DNA from: Ideonella dechloratans
GTDB lineage: Bacteria > Pseudomonadota > Gammaproteobacteria > Burkholderiales > Burkholderiaceae_C
NCBI RefSeq assembly: GCF_021049305.1
Contig: NZ_CP088081.1
Span: forward strand, 2,480,001-2,544,000
Length of the DNA: 64,000 nucleotides
Direction: 5' to 3'
The translations under genes and the position numbers were made by a program. The notes beneath the pieces are model-generated. The model saw only the letters and a program-made list of their open reading frames with translations, ran no database searches and had not been told where the DNA came from. Within the stretch, counting starts at the first letter, position 1; the number at the start of each line of letters is the position of its first letter. Shown here piece by piece: positions 29,976-38,352 of the stretch.

Positions 29976-30878
29976 ATGAGCCAAGTGTTCCTGCTGCTGC
30001 CCGATTTCCTGCTGATTGTGCTTGGCTGGGCCCTGTGCCGCCACACCATGCTGGACCGCACAGTGTGGGACGGGGTCGAGAAGCTGGTGTACCACCTGCT
30101 CTTTCCGGTCCTGCTGTTCGTGGCCATCCTGCGCCAACCCCTGCAGCCCGGCGCGCTGATGACGCTGGCCGGCTGTGGCCTGACCGTGGTGGCGGTGGGC
30201 ATCGCCCTGTCCTATGCCTTGGGGCGCTGGCCCGGCGTGGATCCGCGCACCCATGCCTCCGGTGCGCAGACGGCCTTCCGTTTCAACTCCTACGTGGCCC
30301 TGGCCCTGGCCGAGCGCCTGGGCGGTGTGCAGTCGGTGGCCTGGATCGCCTTGCTGATCGCGCTGTGCGTGCCGGTGTGCAATGTGGCGGCCGTGTGGCC
30401 CCTGGCCCGCCATGCCGGACACAACTTCCTGCGTGAACTGGCCCGCAACCCGCTGATCGTCGGCACCGTGGCCGGCCTGCTGGCCAACCTGCTGGGCCTG
30501 CGGCTGCCGGGCCTGCTGGAGATCACGCTCAGCCGCATCGGGGGCGCCGCCCTGCCCCTGGGCCTGATGGCGGTGGGTGCCGGCTTGCGCATGGGCGCCC
30601 TCAAGGAGGCGCCGGGCCTGGCCGCCGCGCTGCTGGGCATCCGACACCTGGTGCTGCCGGTCGTGGCCATCGCCCTGGTGCTGTTCATCGGCCTGCCGCC
30701 GGCACAGCAGACCGTGGTGGTGGCCTTTGCCGCCCTGCCCACCGCCTCCAGTGCCTATGTGCTGGCCGTGCGCATGGGCGGGCATGGCAGCTATGTGGCC
30801 GGCCTGATCAGCGTCTCCACCGTGATCGGCATGGCTGGCCTGCCCCTGGCCCTGAGCGCACTGGACGCCCTGCGCTGA
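29976..30878 (+). CDS. AEC family transporter (auxin efflux carrier-like)
   Basis: The 300-residue protein has about ten hydrophobic spans and the family order of two five-helix halves. Characteristic segments are LLPDFLLIVLGWALCR, the YHLLFPVLLFVAILRQ span, FNSYVALALAERLGG and LARNPLIVGTVAGLLANLLG. AEC carriers export or import organic acids or related anions; the substrate cannot be read from sequence. It is divergent from xerD with an 82-base gap and converges with queG 12 bases after its stop. Confidence 0.88.
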   Translation: MSQVFLLLPDFLLIVLGWALCRHTMLDRTVWDGVEKLVYHLLFPVLLFVAILRQPLQPGALMTLAGCGLTVVAVGIALSYALGRWPGVDPRTHASGAQTAFRFNSYVALALAERLGGVQSVAWIALLIALCVPVCNVAAVWPLARHAGHNFLRELARNPLIVGTVAGLLANLLGLRLPGLLEITLSRIGGAALPLGLMAVGAGLRMGALKEAPGLAAALLGIRHLVLPVVAIALVLFIGLPPAQQTVVVAFAALPTASSAYVLAVRMGGHGSYVAGLISVSTVIGMAGLPLALSALDALR

Positions 30879-30890
30879 ACGGAAGGCCCC

Positions 30891-31985
30891 TCAGGCGCCG
30901 GCCTGCTGCGCCAGGGCCCAATCGATGTGCTCGGCCACCATCGCGCTGGCCTGGGGGCGTGCGGCCTGAAGCAGCGCGGCCAGGGCCTGCGCGCCGGGCG
31001 CCCGGGCAGCCAGCGCATTGCCCATGGCCACGGCCAGGTTGCGCCGCCAGCGCTCGAAGCCGATGCGCCGGATCGGGCTGCCCTCCATCTCGCGCAGGAA
31101 GCGGGCCTCGTCCCAGCCCCACAGCTCGGCCAGGGTGGCGTCCGCCAAGGCCGCCCGGGCATCGAAATCGACCAGCCGGCTGGGCTCGGCGAACTTGTTC
31201 CACGGGCAGACCAGCTGGCAGTCGTCGCAGCCGTAGATGCGGTTGCCCATCTGCGGCCGCAGGACCTCTGGGATCGGGCCGTCGTGCTCGATGGTCAGGT
31301 AGGAGATGCAGCGCCGCGCATCCAGGCGGTAAGGGGCCACGATGGCCCCCGTGGGGCAGGCCTGGATGCAGGCCTCGCAGCGCCCGCAATGGCCCTCCAC
31401 CGGCGCACTCAGGGCCAGCGGCGCATCCACGTAGATCTCGCCCAGGAAGAAGGTGGAGCCAGCGTCGCGGGACAAGGTCAGCGTGTGCTTGCCCCGCCAG
31501 CCCAGGCCGCTGCGCTGGGCCAGTTCCACCTCCAACACGGGGGCCGAATCGCAGAACACGCGGTGCCCCAGCGGCCCGATGGCCTCCGCCAGCCGGTCGG
31601 CCAACTGTTGCAGGCGCGCACGCAGCACCTTGTGATAGTCGCGCCCCCGGGCGTAGAGTGAGACATTGGCGCGCGCCGGCTGGCCCAGCCGCTGCCATTC
31701 GATGGCCTGCCAACCCGCGGGGGTCTGGCGTGGCAGGTAGTCCATGCGCGCGGTGATGACACGCACCGTCCCCGGCACCAGTTCCGCCGGGCGGGCCCGC
31801 TTCAGGCCATGGCGGGCCATGTAATCCATCTGGCCATGGAACCCGGCCTGCAGCCAGGCACTCAACCCAGCCTCGGCCGAAGACAGGTCGACGTCGGCCA
31901 CGCCGATCTGGGAAAATCCCAGCGCGTGTGCCCAGTCCCGCAATGCCTGCGTGAGATCCAGCTCCGCCCGATCGCCTTGAGTCAT
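30891..31985 (-). CDS. queG: Epoxyqueuosine reductase QueG
   Basis: Cobalamin- and iron-sulfur-dependent enzyme for the last step of queuosine formation in tRNA. The 364-residue protein has an N-terminal cobalamin-binding region (LGFSQIGVADVDLS, then GQMDYMARHGLKRA). Two [4Fe-4S] motifs follow: CGRCEACIQACPTGAI and, 40 residues on, CDDCQLVCPWNKF. A HEAT-like C-terminus closes it. The start codon directly abuts the presumed tsaE start on the other strand, leaving no intergenic space. The queG-tsaE neighbourhood is conserved in gammaproteobacteria. Confidence 0.95.
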   Translation of the reverse strand: MTQGDRAELDLTQALRDWAHALGFSQIGVADVDLSSAEAGLSAWLQAGFHGQMDYMARHGLKRARPAELVPGTVRVITARMDYLPRQTPAGWQAIEWQRLGQPARANVSLYARGRDYHKVLRARLQQLADRLAEAIGPLGHRVFCDSAPVLEVELAQRSGLGWRGKHTLTLSRDAGSTFFLGEIYVDAPLALSAPVEGHCGRCEACIQACPTGAIVAPYRLDARRCISYLTIEHDGPIPEVLRPQMGNRIYGCDDCQLVCPWNKFAEPSRLVDFDARAALADATLAELWGWDEARFLREMEGSPIRRIGFERWRRNLAVAMGNALAARAPGAQALAALLQAARPQASAMVAEHIDWALAQQAGA

Positions 31986-32462
31986 TTGCCGATTCTAGAA
32001 ACCCGCTCCCTGTCCTGGCCCGATGAAGCGGCCTGTGGCCAGTTCGCCCTGGCGCTGGCCGGTCACCCGGGCATCGCCGATGCCTGCATCGAACTGGACG
32101 GACCGCTGGGCGCCGGCAAGACGACGCTGGTGCGTCACTTGCTGCGCGCGCTGGGCGTCCAGGGGCGCATCAAGAGCCCGACCTATGCCGTGGTCGAGCC
32201 CTATGAGGTGGTGTACGCGGGCCAGCCCCTGGCCATCTCGCATTTCGATTTCTACCGCTTCAGCGACCCGCGCGAATGGCTGGATGCCGGCTTTCGCGAC
32301 ATCTTCGCCCGGCCGGGCCTGAAGCTGTGTGAATGGGCCCAGAACGCCGGGCCCGAACGTCCGCCGGCCGACCTGCGACTGGAGATCCAACCCCAGCCGG
32401 ACGAGAGCCGACGGGTGCTCGCTCATGCCATGAGCCAGCGCGGAAAGGAGTTGCTCGCATGA
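31986..32462 (+). CDS. tsaE: tRNA threonylcarbamoyladenosine biosynthesis ATPase TsaE (probable TTG start)
   Basis: Small ATPase that works with TsaB-TsaD to form t6A37 in ANN-decoding tRNAs. Walker A is LDGPLGAGKTTLVRHLLRAL; SPTYAVVEPYEV and SHFDFYRFSDPREW follow, all typical. The nearest ATG is 177 bases upstream inside queG, so a TTG at 31986 (MPILETRSLSWPDEA) is preferred; it gives the expected length (158 residues) and has a weak TGAG four bases upstream. A TTG at 31977 is also possible. The stop overlaps the amiC start (ATGA). Confidence 0.88.
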   Translation: MPILETRSLSWPDEAACGQFALALAGHPGIADACIELDGPLGAGKTTLVRHLLRALGVQGRIKSPTYAVVEPYEVVYAGQPLAISHFDFYRFSDPREWLDAGFRDIFARPGLKLCEWAQNAGPERPPADLRLEIQPQPDESRRVLAHAMSQRGKELLA

Positions 32463-33829
32463 AACGACGCGAAATCCTCGCCCATGCCGGCCGCCTGGGC
32501 CAGGCCGCCTTGCTGCTGGGGCCGGCACAGCTGGTCTGGGGCGCCAGCATCGTCTCGGTCCGCGTGTGGCCGGCCACCGAATACACGCGGGTCACCATCG
32601 AGTCCGACCAGCCGCTGCAGGCCCGCCACTTTCTCACCGAGGACCCCCAGCGCCTGGTGGTGGACATCGACGGTCTGGAGCTCAGCCCTGCCCTGCGTGA
32701 GCTGGTGGGCAAGGTCAAGCCCGACGACCCCTACATCGCCGGCGTGCGGGTGGGACAGAACCAGCCCCGGGTGGTGCGCCTGGTCATCGACCTGAAGCAG
32801 CCGGTGAACCCGCAGCAGTTCGCCCTGGCGCCCGTGGCGGCCTACCAGAACCGTCTGGTGTTCGACCTCTATCCCCTGCAGGCCCAGGACCCGCTGTTGG
32901 CCCTGGTGAAGGACAAGCTGCAGGCCGAGCGCGAGGCCGCCCAGACCATGGATGACGCCCTGGGCGAGTTCATCCACCGCATGGACCGGCCGCTGGCGGC
33001 CACGGAGGCCAGCCACCCGCCCAGCCCCCCCATCGCGGCGGCCACGCCGCCCAAGCCGGGCCTCACGCCGGCGCCCGCCCCGGCGCCTCGGCCCACTGCG
33101 GCGCAGCGCGACCGGATCAACCGCCTGATCGTGGTGGCCATCGACCCGGGCCACGGCGGCGAAGACCCGGGGGCCATCGGCCCCTCGGGTCTGCGCGAGA
33201 AGGACGTCGTGCTGCAGATCGCCATGGCCCTGCGCGACCGGCTGAACGACCGGCCCAACATGCGGGCCATGCTGACCCGCGACGCCGACTTCTTCGTGCC
33301 GCTGCAGGAGCGGGTGGCCAAGGCCCGCCGGGTGCAGGCCGACCTCTTCGTCTCGGTCCATGCCGATGCCTTCTTCACGCCCCAGGCCCGGGGCGCCAGC
33401 GTGTTCGCGCTGAGCGACCGCGGCGCCAGCAGTGCCGCCGCACGCTGGATGGCCCAGCGGGAGAACGCCGCCGACGTGGTGGGCGGCGTCAACGCCAACA
33501 CCAAGGACGCCCAGGTGCTGCGCGCCATGCTGGACATGAGCACCACCGCCCAGATCAAGGACAGCCTGCGGCTGGGCAAGGAAGTGCTCTCGCGCATCGG
33601 CACGGTGGGCAAGCTGCACAAGGGCGAGGTGGAGCAGGCCGGCTTCGCGGTGCTCAAGGCCCCGGACATCCCGTCCATCCTGGTCGAAACCGCCTTCATC
33701 TCCAACCCGGAGGAAGAGAGCCGCTTGAAAGACCCCGGCTACCAGCTCAAGCTGGTCGAGGCGCTCTACACCGGCATCGACCGCTACTTCGCCAAGAACC
33801 CGCCGCTGGCGCGCAACCGTCAGGTCTGA
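32459..33829 (+). CDS. amiC: N-acetylmuramoyl-L-alanine amidase AmiC
   Basis: Periplasmic zinc amidase that splits septal peptidoglycan. The 456 residues have an N-terminal export signal (MKRREILAHAGRLGQAALLL...WGA, possibly Tat-type because of the KRRE start). An AMIN domain (about 30-140), a Pro/Ala linker (about 175-215) and the Amidase_3 domain follow. The last contains the zinc ligands in AIDPGHGGEDPGAIG and FVSVHADAF and the catalytic Glu in ILVETAFISNPEEE. It is coupled to tsaE by a four-base overlap, the order seen as yjeE-amiB in E. coli. Confidence 0.94.
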   Translation: MKRREILAHAGRLGQAALLLGPAQLVWGASIVSVRVWPATEYTRVTIESDQPLQARHFLTEDPQRLVVDIDGLELSPALRELVGKVKPDDPYIAGVRVGQNQPRVVRLVIDLKQPVNPQQFALAPVAAYQNRLVFDLYPLQAQDPLLALVKDKLQAEREAAQTMDDALGEFIHRMDRPLAATEASHPPSPPIAAATPPKPGLTPAPAPAPRPTAAQRDRINRLIVVAIDPGHGGEDPGAIGPSGLREKDVVLQIAMALRDRLNDRPNMRAMLTRDADFFVPLQERVAKARRVQADLFVSVHADAFFTPQARGASVFALSDRGASSAAARWMAQRENAADVVGGVNANTKDAQVLRAMLDMSTTAQIKDSLRLGKEVLSRIGTVGKLHKGEVEQAGFAVLKAPDIPSILVETAFISNPEEESRLKDPGYQLKLVEALYTGIDRYFAKNPPLARNRQV

Positions 33830-33851
33830 GGACCGGGGCTGAGACGCTGGA

Positions 33852-35699
33852 TCAGGCCCTGGGCAAGGGCTGGGCGTCCAGCACGCCCCGCAGGGCGTTG
33901 CAGACGCGCCAGGCCAGCACACGGGGCAGCTCGTCGCGGTGCACCGAGCGCTCCCGCAAGCCCAAGCGGGGGTCAGCCAACAGTTGCGCGCGCATCACCC
34001 CGGGCAGCAGGCCATCGGACACCGGCGGGGTCACCCAGCCCTCGGGCAGGCGCAGCAGCACATTACTGCGGCCGCCTTCCAGCAGCCAGCCATCGTCGCT
34101 GAACAGCAGCGCATCGAAGGCGCCTTGCGCCTCGGCCTGCGCCACCAGCTGGTCGTAGAGGGCCCGTGCAGTGGTCTTGTGCCGGGCCAGTTGCTGGCCC
34201 CGCGGCACAGTGCGGTCGGCCCAGGCCAGGCGCACCGGCCCGGCAGGCAGTTCGGTCAGCGGCGCGTGCCGCAGCGCCAACCCACCCTGGGCGGACCAGT
34301 CCAGCCGGACCCGGTGCCGCCCCTGGCGCAAGGGGCCGGCCAAGGCCTCCTGCAACAGCCGCTCGGCTTCGGCTCGGTCCAGCGCGAAGCCCAGGGCCGC
34401 CACGCTGGCATCCAGTCGCTGCAGATGGGCCGGCCACAAGAGCACCCGGCCGGCCTCGGCCCGCATCGTCTCGAACAGGCCCAGGCCCGGGTCCAGCGCC
34501 GACAGGAAGCGGGCCTTGAGCAGACACTCCGCCCGTTCGGGGCGGGCCTGGCTGTCCAGCACGATGCCGGCGCCGACCCCCAGCGTGAGCGGCCGGGTGT
34601 CGGCCTGCGCCGGGCCCAGCGTCAGGGTGCGGATGGCCACCGACAGCGCGGCCCGTCCCAGGCCGTCCCCCGGCTCCACCCAGCCGATGGCCCCGCAGTA
34701 CAGGCCGCGCGGCGCCGTCTCCAGGGCCTGGATCAGCTGCATCGTGCGGTGCTTGGGCGCACCGGTGATGGACCCGCAAGGGAAAGTGGCCCGCCACAGG
34801 GCCGGCCAATCCACCTCCGGGCGCAGGCGGGCCTCGATGGTCGAGGTCATCTGCCAGACGGTGCGGTAGCCCTCCACCTCGAACAGGGCCGGCACCCGCA
34901 CCGAGCCCGTCTCGGCCAGCCGCCCCAGGTCGTTGCGCAGCAGGTCCACGATCATCAGGTTTTCGGCCCGGTTCTTCACGTCCTGTTGCAGGGACCGGGC
35001 CCGCTGCGCATCTTCGACCGGATCGGTGGTTCGCGCAGCCGTGCCCTTCATCGGCCGGGCCATCACCTGCCGGCCCTCGACCTTCAGGAAGAGCTCGGGC
35101 GAGCAGGACAGGACCCAGCGGTCCCCGGGCAGGGCCAGCAACGCGCCATAGGCCACCGGCTGGCGTTCGCGCAGGCGGCGGTACAGCTCCAGCGGCGAGC
35201 CGAAGGCCTGGCCGTTCAACCGGAAGGTGTGGTTGACTTGGTAGGTCTCGCCGCGCCGGATGGCCTCCTGGATGGCGTCGATGGCGGCGTCGTAGGCGTC
35301 ATCGTCCACATCGGGCCGCAGGTCCAGCACGCCCGCGGGCGCAGGCGTGTCCGTGTCCGCCACGGCCGCCAGCCAGGCCGGCACCTGCGCGGCATCCAGC
35401 CGGTCGCAGCGGCGGAACATCAGCACCCGCAGCCGGCCCGCCTCAGCAGCTGGCTGGCGCGGGGCCAGGCCCTGCAGCGCCACGCCCCATTCATAGTCGG
35501 CCAGCACCACGGCCCACAGGCCGGCGCGCAGGTCGGCGTCCACGGCCTGCCAGCAGGCGGCCAGGTCCTCCGGCCCCCGGCTTTCATGGCGGGCGGCCAG
35601 CCCGGTCAGCAAGCGGCAGGCACCGGGCGCCGGGCCCAGGGCATCGTCCAGCAGCGCGAAGGCCTCGCCCGGCTGCGGGCATGGCCACGCCCCGCCCAT
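33852..35699 (-). CDS. pabB: Aminodeoxychorismate synthase component I fused to 4-amino-4-deoxychorismate lyase (PabB-PabC)
   Basis: Two-domain enzyme making p-aminobenzoate for folate. The first about 390 residues are the chorismate-using domain: ARPMKGTAARTTDP with the catalytic Lys, VDLLRNDLGRLAETGSV and CGSITGAPKHRTMQLI. The rest is a PabC-type PLP domain (GLGLFETMRAEAGRVLLWPA, PLP-Lys in LARHKTTARALYDQL, then LEGGRSNVLLRL). The total is 615 residues. The start at 35699 shares one base with the dedA stop (TGATG). PabA, the glutaminase, is not in the window; thyA-folA at 48-49.6 kb belong to the same folate economy. Confidence 0.93.
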   Translation of the reverse strand: MGGAWPCPQPGEAFALLDDALGPAPGACRLLTGLAARHESRGPEDLAACWQAVDADLRAGLWAVVLADYEWGVALQGLAPRQPAAEAGRLRVLMFRRCDRLDAAQVPAWLAAVADTDTPAPAGVLDLRPDVDDDAYDAAIDAIQEAIRRGETYQVNHTFRLNGQAFGSPLELYRRLRERQPVAYGALLALPGDRWVLSCSPELFLKVEGRQVMARPMKGTAARTTDPVEDAQRARSLQQDVKNRAENLMIVDLLRNDLGRLAETGSVRVPALFEVEGYRTVWQMTSTIEARLRPEVDWPALWRATFPCGSITGAPKHRTMQLIQALETAPRGLYCGAIGWVEPGDGLGRAALSVAIRTLTLGPAQADTRPLTLGVGAGIVLDSQARPERAECLLKARFLSALDPGLGLFETMRAEAGRVLLWPAHLQRLDASVAALGFALDRAEAERLLQEALAGPLRQGRHRVRLDWSAQGGLALRHAPLTELPAGPVRLAWADRTVPRGQQLARHKTTARALYDQLVAQAEAQGAFDALLFSDDGWLLEGGRSNVLLRLPEGWVTPPVSDGLLPGVMRAQLLADPRLGLRERSVHRDELPRVLAWRVCNALRGVLDAQPLPRA

Positions 35700-36346
35700 C
35701 AGGCCACGGCCCCTTTGCGGCGGGCGCGCCAGGCACCGGCAATGGCCAGCACGCTGGGCACCAGGATCAGCGCCCAGATGATCTTCTCGAGGTTGCCCTT
35801 GACCCAGCCGATGTTGCCGAACCAGTAGCCGGCCATCAGCACACCCACCACCCACAGCGTGCCACCGGCCAGGTTGTAGGCCGTGAAGCGGGTGCGCGAC
35901 ATGGCCGCCACGCCGGCCACGAAGGGTGCGAAGGTGCGGATGAACGGCATGAAGCGGGCCAGCACGATGGTGATGCCGCCATAGCGTTCGTAGAAGGCAT
36001 GCGCCTGGGCAAAGGCCGCCTTGTTGAAGAAGCGCGAGTTCTCCCACTGGAAGACGCGTGGCCCGAGTCGGCGCCCGATGCTGTAGTTCAGCTGGTCGCC
36101 CAGCACCGCGGCCAGCAGCAGCACGGCCAGGCTCAGCGGCAGGTTCATCAGACCGGCACCGGCCAGCGCCCCGACCACGAAGAGCAGCGAATCGCCGGGC
36201 AGCAGGGGCATCACCACCAGCCCCGTCTCGACGAAGACGATCAGAAACAGCAGGGCATAGACCCAGGGACCGTACTGGGCCACGAACTCGGCCAGGTAGC
36301 GGTCCACATGCAGGATGAAATCGATCAGAGTCGGCAGCAGGTCCAT
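35699..36346 (-). CDS. DedA family membrane protein
   Basis: The 215-residue inner-membrane protein has about five spans and the DedA (SNARE-associated) signature: FVETGLVVMPLLPGDSLLFVVGAL, then RYGGITIVLARFMPFIRTFAPFVAG. The Glu and the Arg pair in these motifs are those needed in E. coli YqjA/YghB. Recent work treats the family as lipid scramblases or carriers, for example undecaprenyl phosphate flippases. It begins 48 bases from mutL on the other strand and is coupled to pabB by TGATG. Confidence 0.92.
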   Translation of the reverse strand: MDLLPTLIDFILHVDRYLAEFVAQYGPWVYALLFLIVFVETGLVVMPLLPGDSLLFVVGALAGAGLMNLPLSLAVLLLAAVLGDQLNYSIGRRLGPRVFQWENSRFFNKAAFAQAHAFYERYGGITIVLARFMPFIRTFAPFVAGVAAMSRTRFTAYNLAGGTLWVVGVLMAGYWFGNIGWVKGNLEKIIWALILVPSVLAIAGAWRARRKGAVA

Positions 36347-36394
36347 GGCGCGGCATTATCGGCGCCCGTCATGGCGCCTCTCTACAATCCGGGG

Positions 36395-38323
36395 ATGAAT
36401 TCCCCCGCGAACGGCCCGCTGGACGCCCCCCGCCGGCCCATCCGAGAACTGCCCGACGAACTGGTGAGCCAGATCGCCGCGGGCGAGGTGGTGGAGCGCC
36501 CGGCCTCGGTGGTGCGCGAGCTGGTGGACAACGCGCTGGACGCGGGCGCCGACCAGATCACCGTGCGGCTGGTGGCCGGGGGCATCCGGGCCATCGTGGT
36601 CGAGGACGACGGCTGCGGCATTCCGCCCGAGGAGCTGCCGCTGGCCCTCAAGCGCCACGCCACCAGCAAGATCGGCTCACTGGCCGAGCTCGAGGGCGTG
36701 ACCACCATGGGCTTCCGGGGCGAGGCGCTGGCCGCCATCGCCTCGGTGTCGGAGACCGCCATCGTCAGTCGCCCGGTCGATGCCCCCCAGGCCCGCCGGC
36801 TGGACGCCCGCAGCGGCGAGTTGCAGCCGGCCGCCCGCGGCCAGGGCACCAGCATCGAGGTGCGAGAGCTGTTCTTCAGCACCCCGGCACGGCGCAAGTT
36901 CCTGAAATCCGAAGCCACCGAGCTGTCGCACGCGGTGGAGGCGGTGCGCCGCCACGCCCTGGCCCGGCCCGACGTGGGCTTTGCCATCTGGCACGAAGGC
37001 AAGCTGGTGGAGCAATGGCGCCGCGCCACCCACGAGCAGCGCATGGCCGACGTGCTGGGCGCCGACTTCGTGGACCAGAGCCGCCCGGTGGACTTCCAGG
37101 CCGGGCCGATGCGCATCCTGGGCCGGGCCGGCCTGCCGGAGGCCGCCCGCAACCGCAGTGACCACCAGTATGTCTACGTCAACGGCCGCTATGTGCGCGA
37201 CAAGCTGATCCAGCATGCGCTGCGCAGCGCCTACGAGGACGTGCTGCACGGCCAGCGCCAGCCGGCCTACGTGCTGTTCATCGACATCGAGCCCACGCGG
37301 GTGGATGTGAACGTGCACCCCACCAAGATCGAGGTACGCTTCCGCGAGTCGGGCGAGGTCTACAGCACGGTGCGCCGGGCGGTGGAACGCACGCTGGCCC
37401 TGCCGGCCGGCGCGGCCCTGCCCGCGGCACCGCTGGCCACGCCCACGTCGGCCAGCCTGGATGCGTCCGCCGCGCTGCCCCAGCCCGGCTGGGCGCCCAC
37501 TTCTGCGCGGGCCGAGGCGCCGGCCACACCGGCGGGCCTGCCCTTCGGTGCCCAGCAACAGCGGCTGAGCCTGGCCGACCTCTCGCTGCTCTACGCCCGC
37601 GAGGAGCCGCGCACGCCCTGGGCCGCACCCGCCCCGGCGGTGGCCGGCCTGTCCCCGGCTCCCTCCGCCCCCCTGGCGCCGCCGGACCGCGGCGACCCGC
37701 CCATGGACCGCGCCGCCGTGCTCAACGGCGACTGGCCGCTGGGCCGGGCCCTGGCCCAGCTGTCCGGCGTCTACGTGCTGGCCGAGAACGCCCACGGCCT
37801 GGTGGTGGTGGACATGCACGCCGCCCACGAGCGCATCGTCTACGAGCGGCTGAAGGCCGAGGCCCGCGCCACCGGCATCGCCGCCCAGCCGCTGCTCATC
37901 CCGGCCAGCTTCGCGGCCACCGGGCTGGAGATCGCCACCGCCGAAGCCCGCCAGGCCGATCTGCACGCCCTGGGCCTGGACCTGAGCCCCCTGGGGCCGA
38001 CGACGCTGGCCGTGCGCTCGCGCCCGGCGGCCCTGGCCGACGCAGACCCGGTGGACCTGGCGCGTTCGGTACTGCACGAACTGGCCGAACTGGCCGAGGC
38101 CGACGCCGGCCACCTGATCGAGCGGGCCCGCGACGAGCTGCTGGCCACCATGGCCTGCCACGGCGCGGTGCGGGCCAACCGCCGCCTGACCCTGGAAGAG
38201 ATGAACGCCCTGCTGCGGCAGATGGAAGCCACCGAGCGTTCCGAACAATGCAACCACGGTCGCCCGACCTGGCGGCAGCTGACGATGAAGGAACTGGACG
38301 CCCTGTTCCTGCGCGGCCGCTGA
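36395..38323 (+). CDS. mutL: DNA mismatch repair protein MutL (endonuclease-type)
   Basis: Couples MutS mismatch recognition to strand incision. The N-terminal GHKL ATPase shows ELVDNALDAGA, VEDDGCGIPPEELP, TMGFRGEALAAI and FFSTPARRKFL. A Pro/Ala-rich linker spans about 335-445. The C-terminal domain has DMHAAHERIVYE, fitting the DQHA-X2-E-X4-E endonuclease motif with Met for Gln, and ACHGAVRANRRL plus CNHGRPTWRQL. It should therefore nick DNA itself, without MutH. The start is 36395 (MNSPANGPLD, 642 residues); ATG 36371 would add eight residues. Confidence 0.95.
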   Translation: MNSPANGPLDAPRRPIRELPDELVSQIAAGEVVERPASVVRELVDNALDAGADQITVRLVAGGIRAIVVEDDGCGIPPEELPLALKRHATSKIGSLAELEGVTTMGFRGEALAAIASVSETAIVSRPVDAPQARRLDARSGELQPAARGQGTSIEVRELFFSTPARRKFLKSEATELSHAVEAVRRHALARPDVGFAIWHEGKLVEQWRRATHEQRMADVLGADFVDQSRPVDFQAGPMRILGRAGLPEAARNRSDHQYVYVNGRYVRDKLIQHALRSAYEDVLHGQRQPAYVLFIDIEPTRVDVNVHPTKIEVRFRESGEVYSTVRRAVERTLALPAGAALPAAPLATPTSASLDASAALPQPGWAPTSARAEAPATPAGLPFGAQQQRLSLADLSLLYAREEPRTPWAAPAPAVAGLSPAPSAPLAPPDRGDPPMDRAAVLNGDWPLGRALAQLSGVYVLAENAHGLVVVDMHAAHERIVYERLKAEARATGIAAQPLLIPASFAATGLEIATAEARQADLHALGLDLSPLGPTTLAVRSRPAALADADPVDLARSVLHELAELAEADAGHLIERARDELLATMACHGAVRANRRLTLEEMNALLRQMEATERSEQCNHGRPTWRQLTMKELDALFLRGR

Positions 38324-38352
38324 CACGCCCTCTGCCGACCTGAAAGACCCCC

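Noticed and set aside
35681..36394. N-terminal extension of MutL by up to 238 codons
   Set aside because: It runs antisense through dedA and is low-complexity; MutL proteins begin close to the RPIRELPDELVSQIAAGEVV region.
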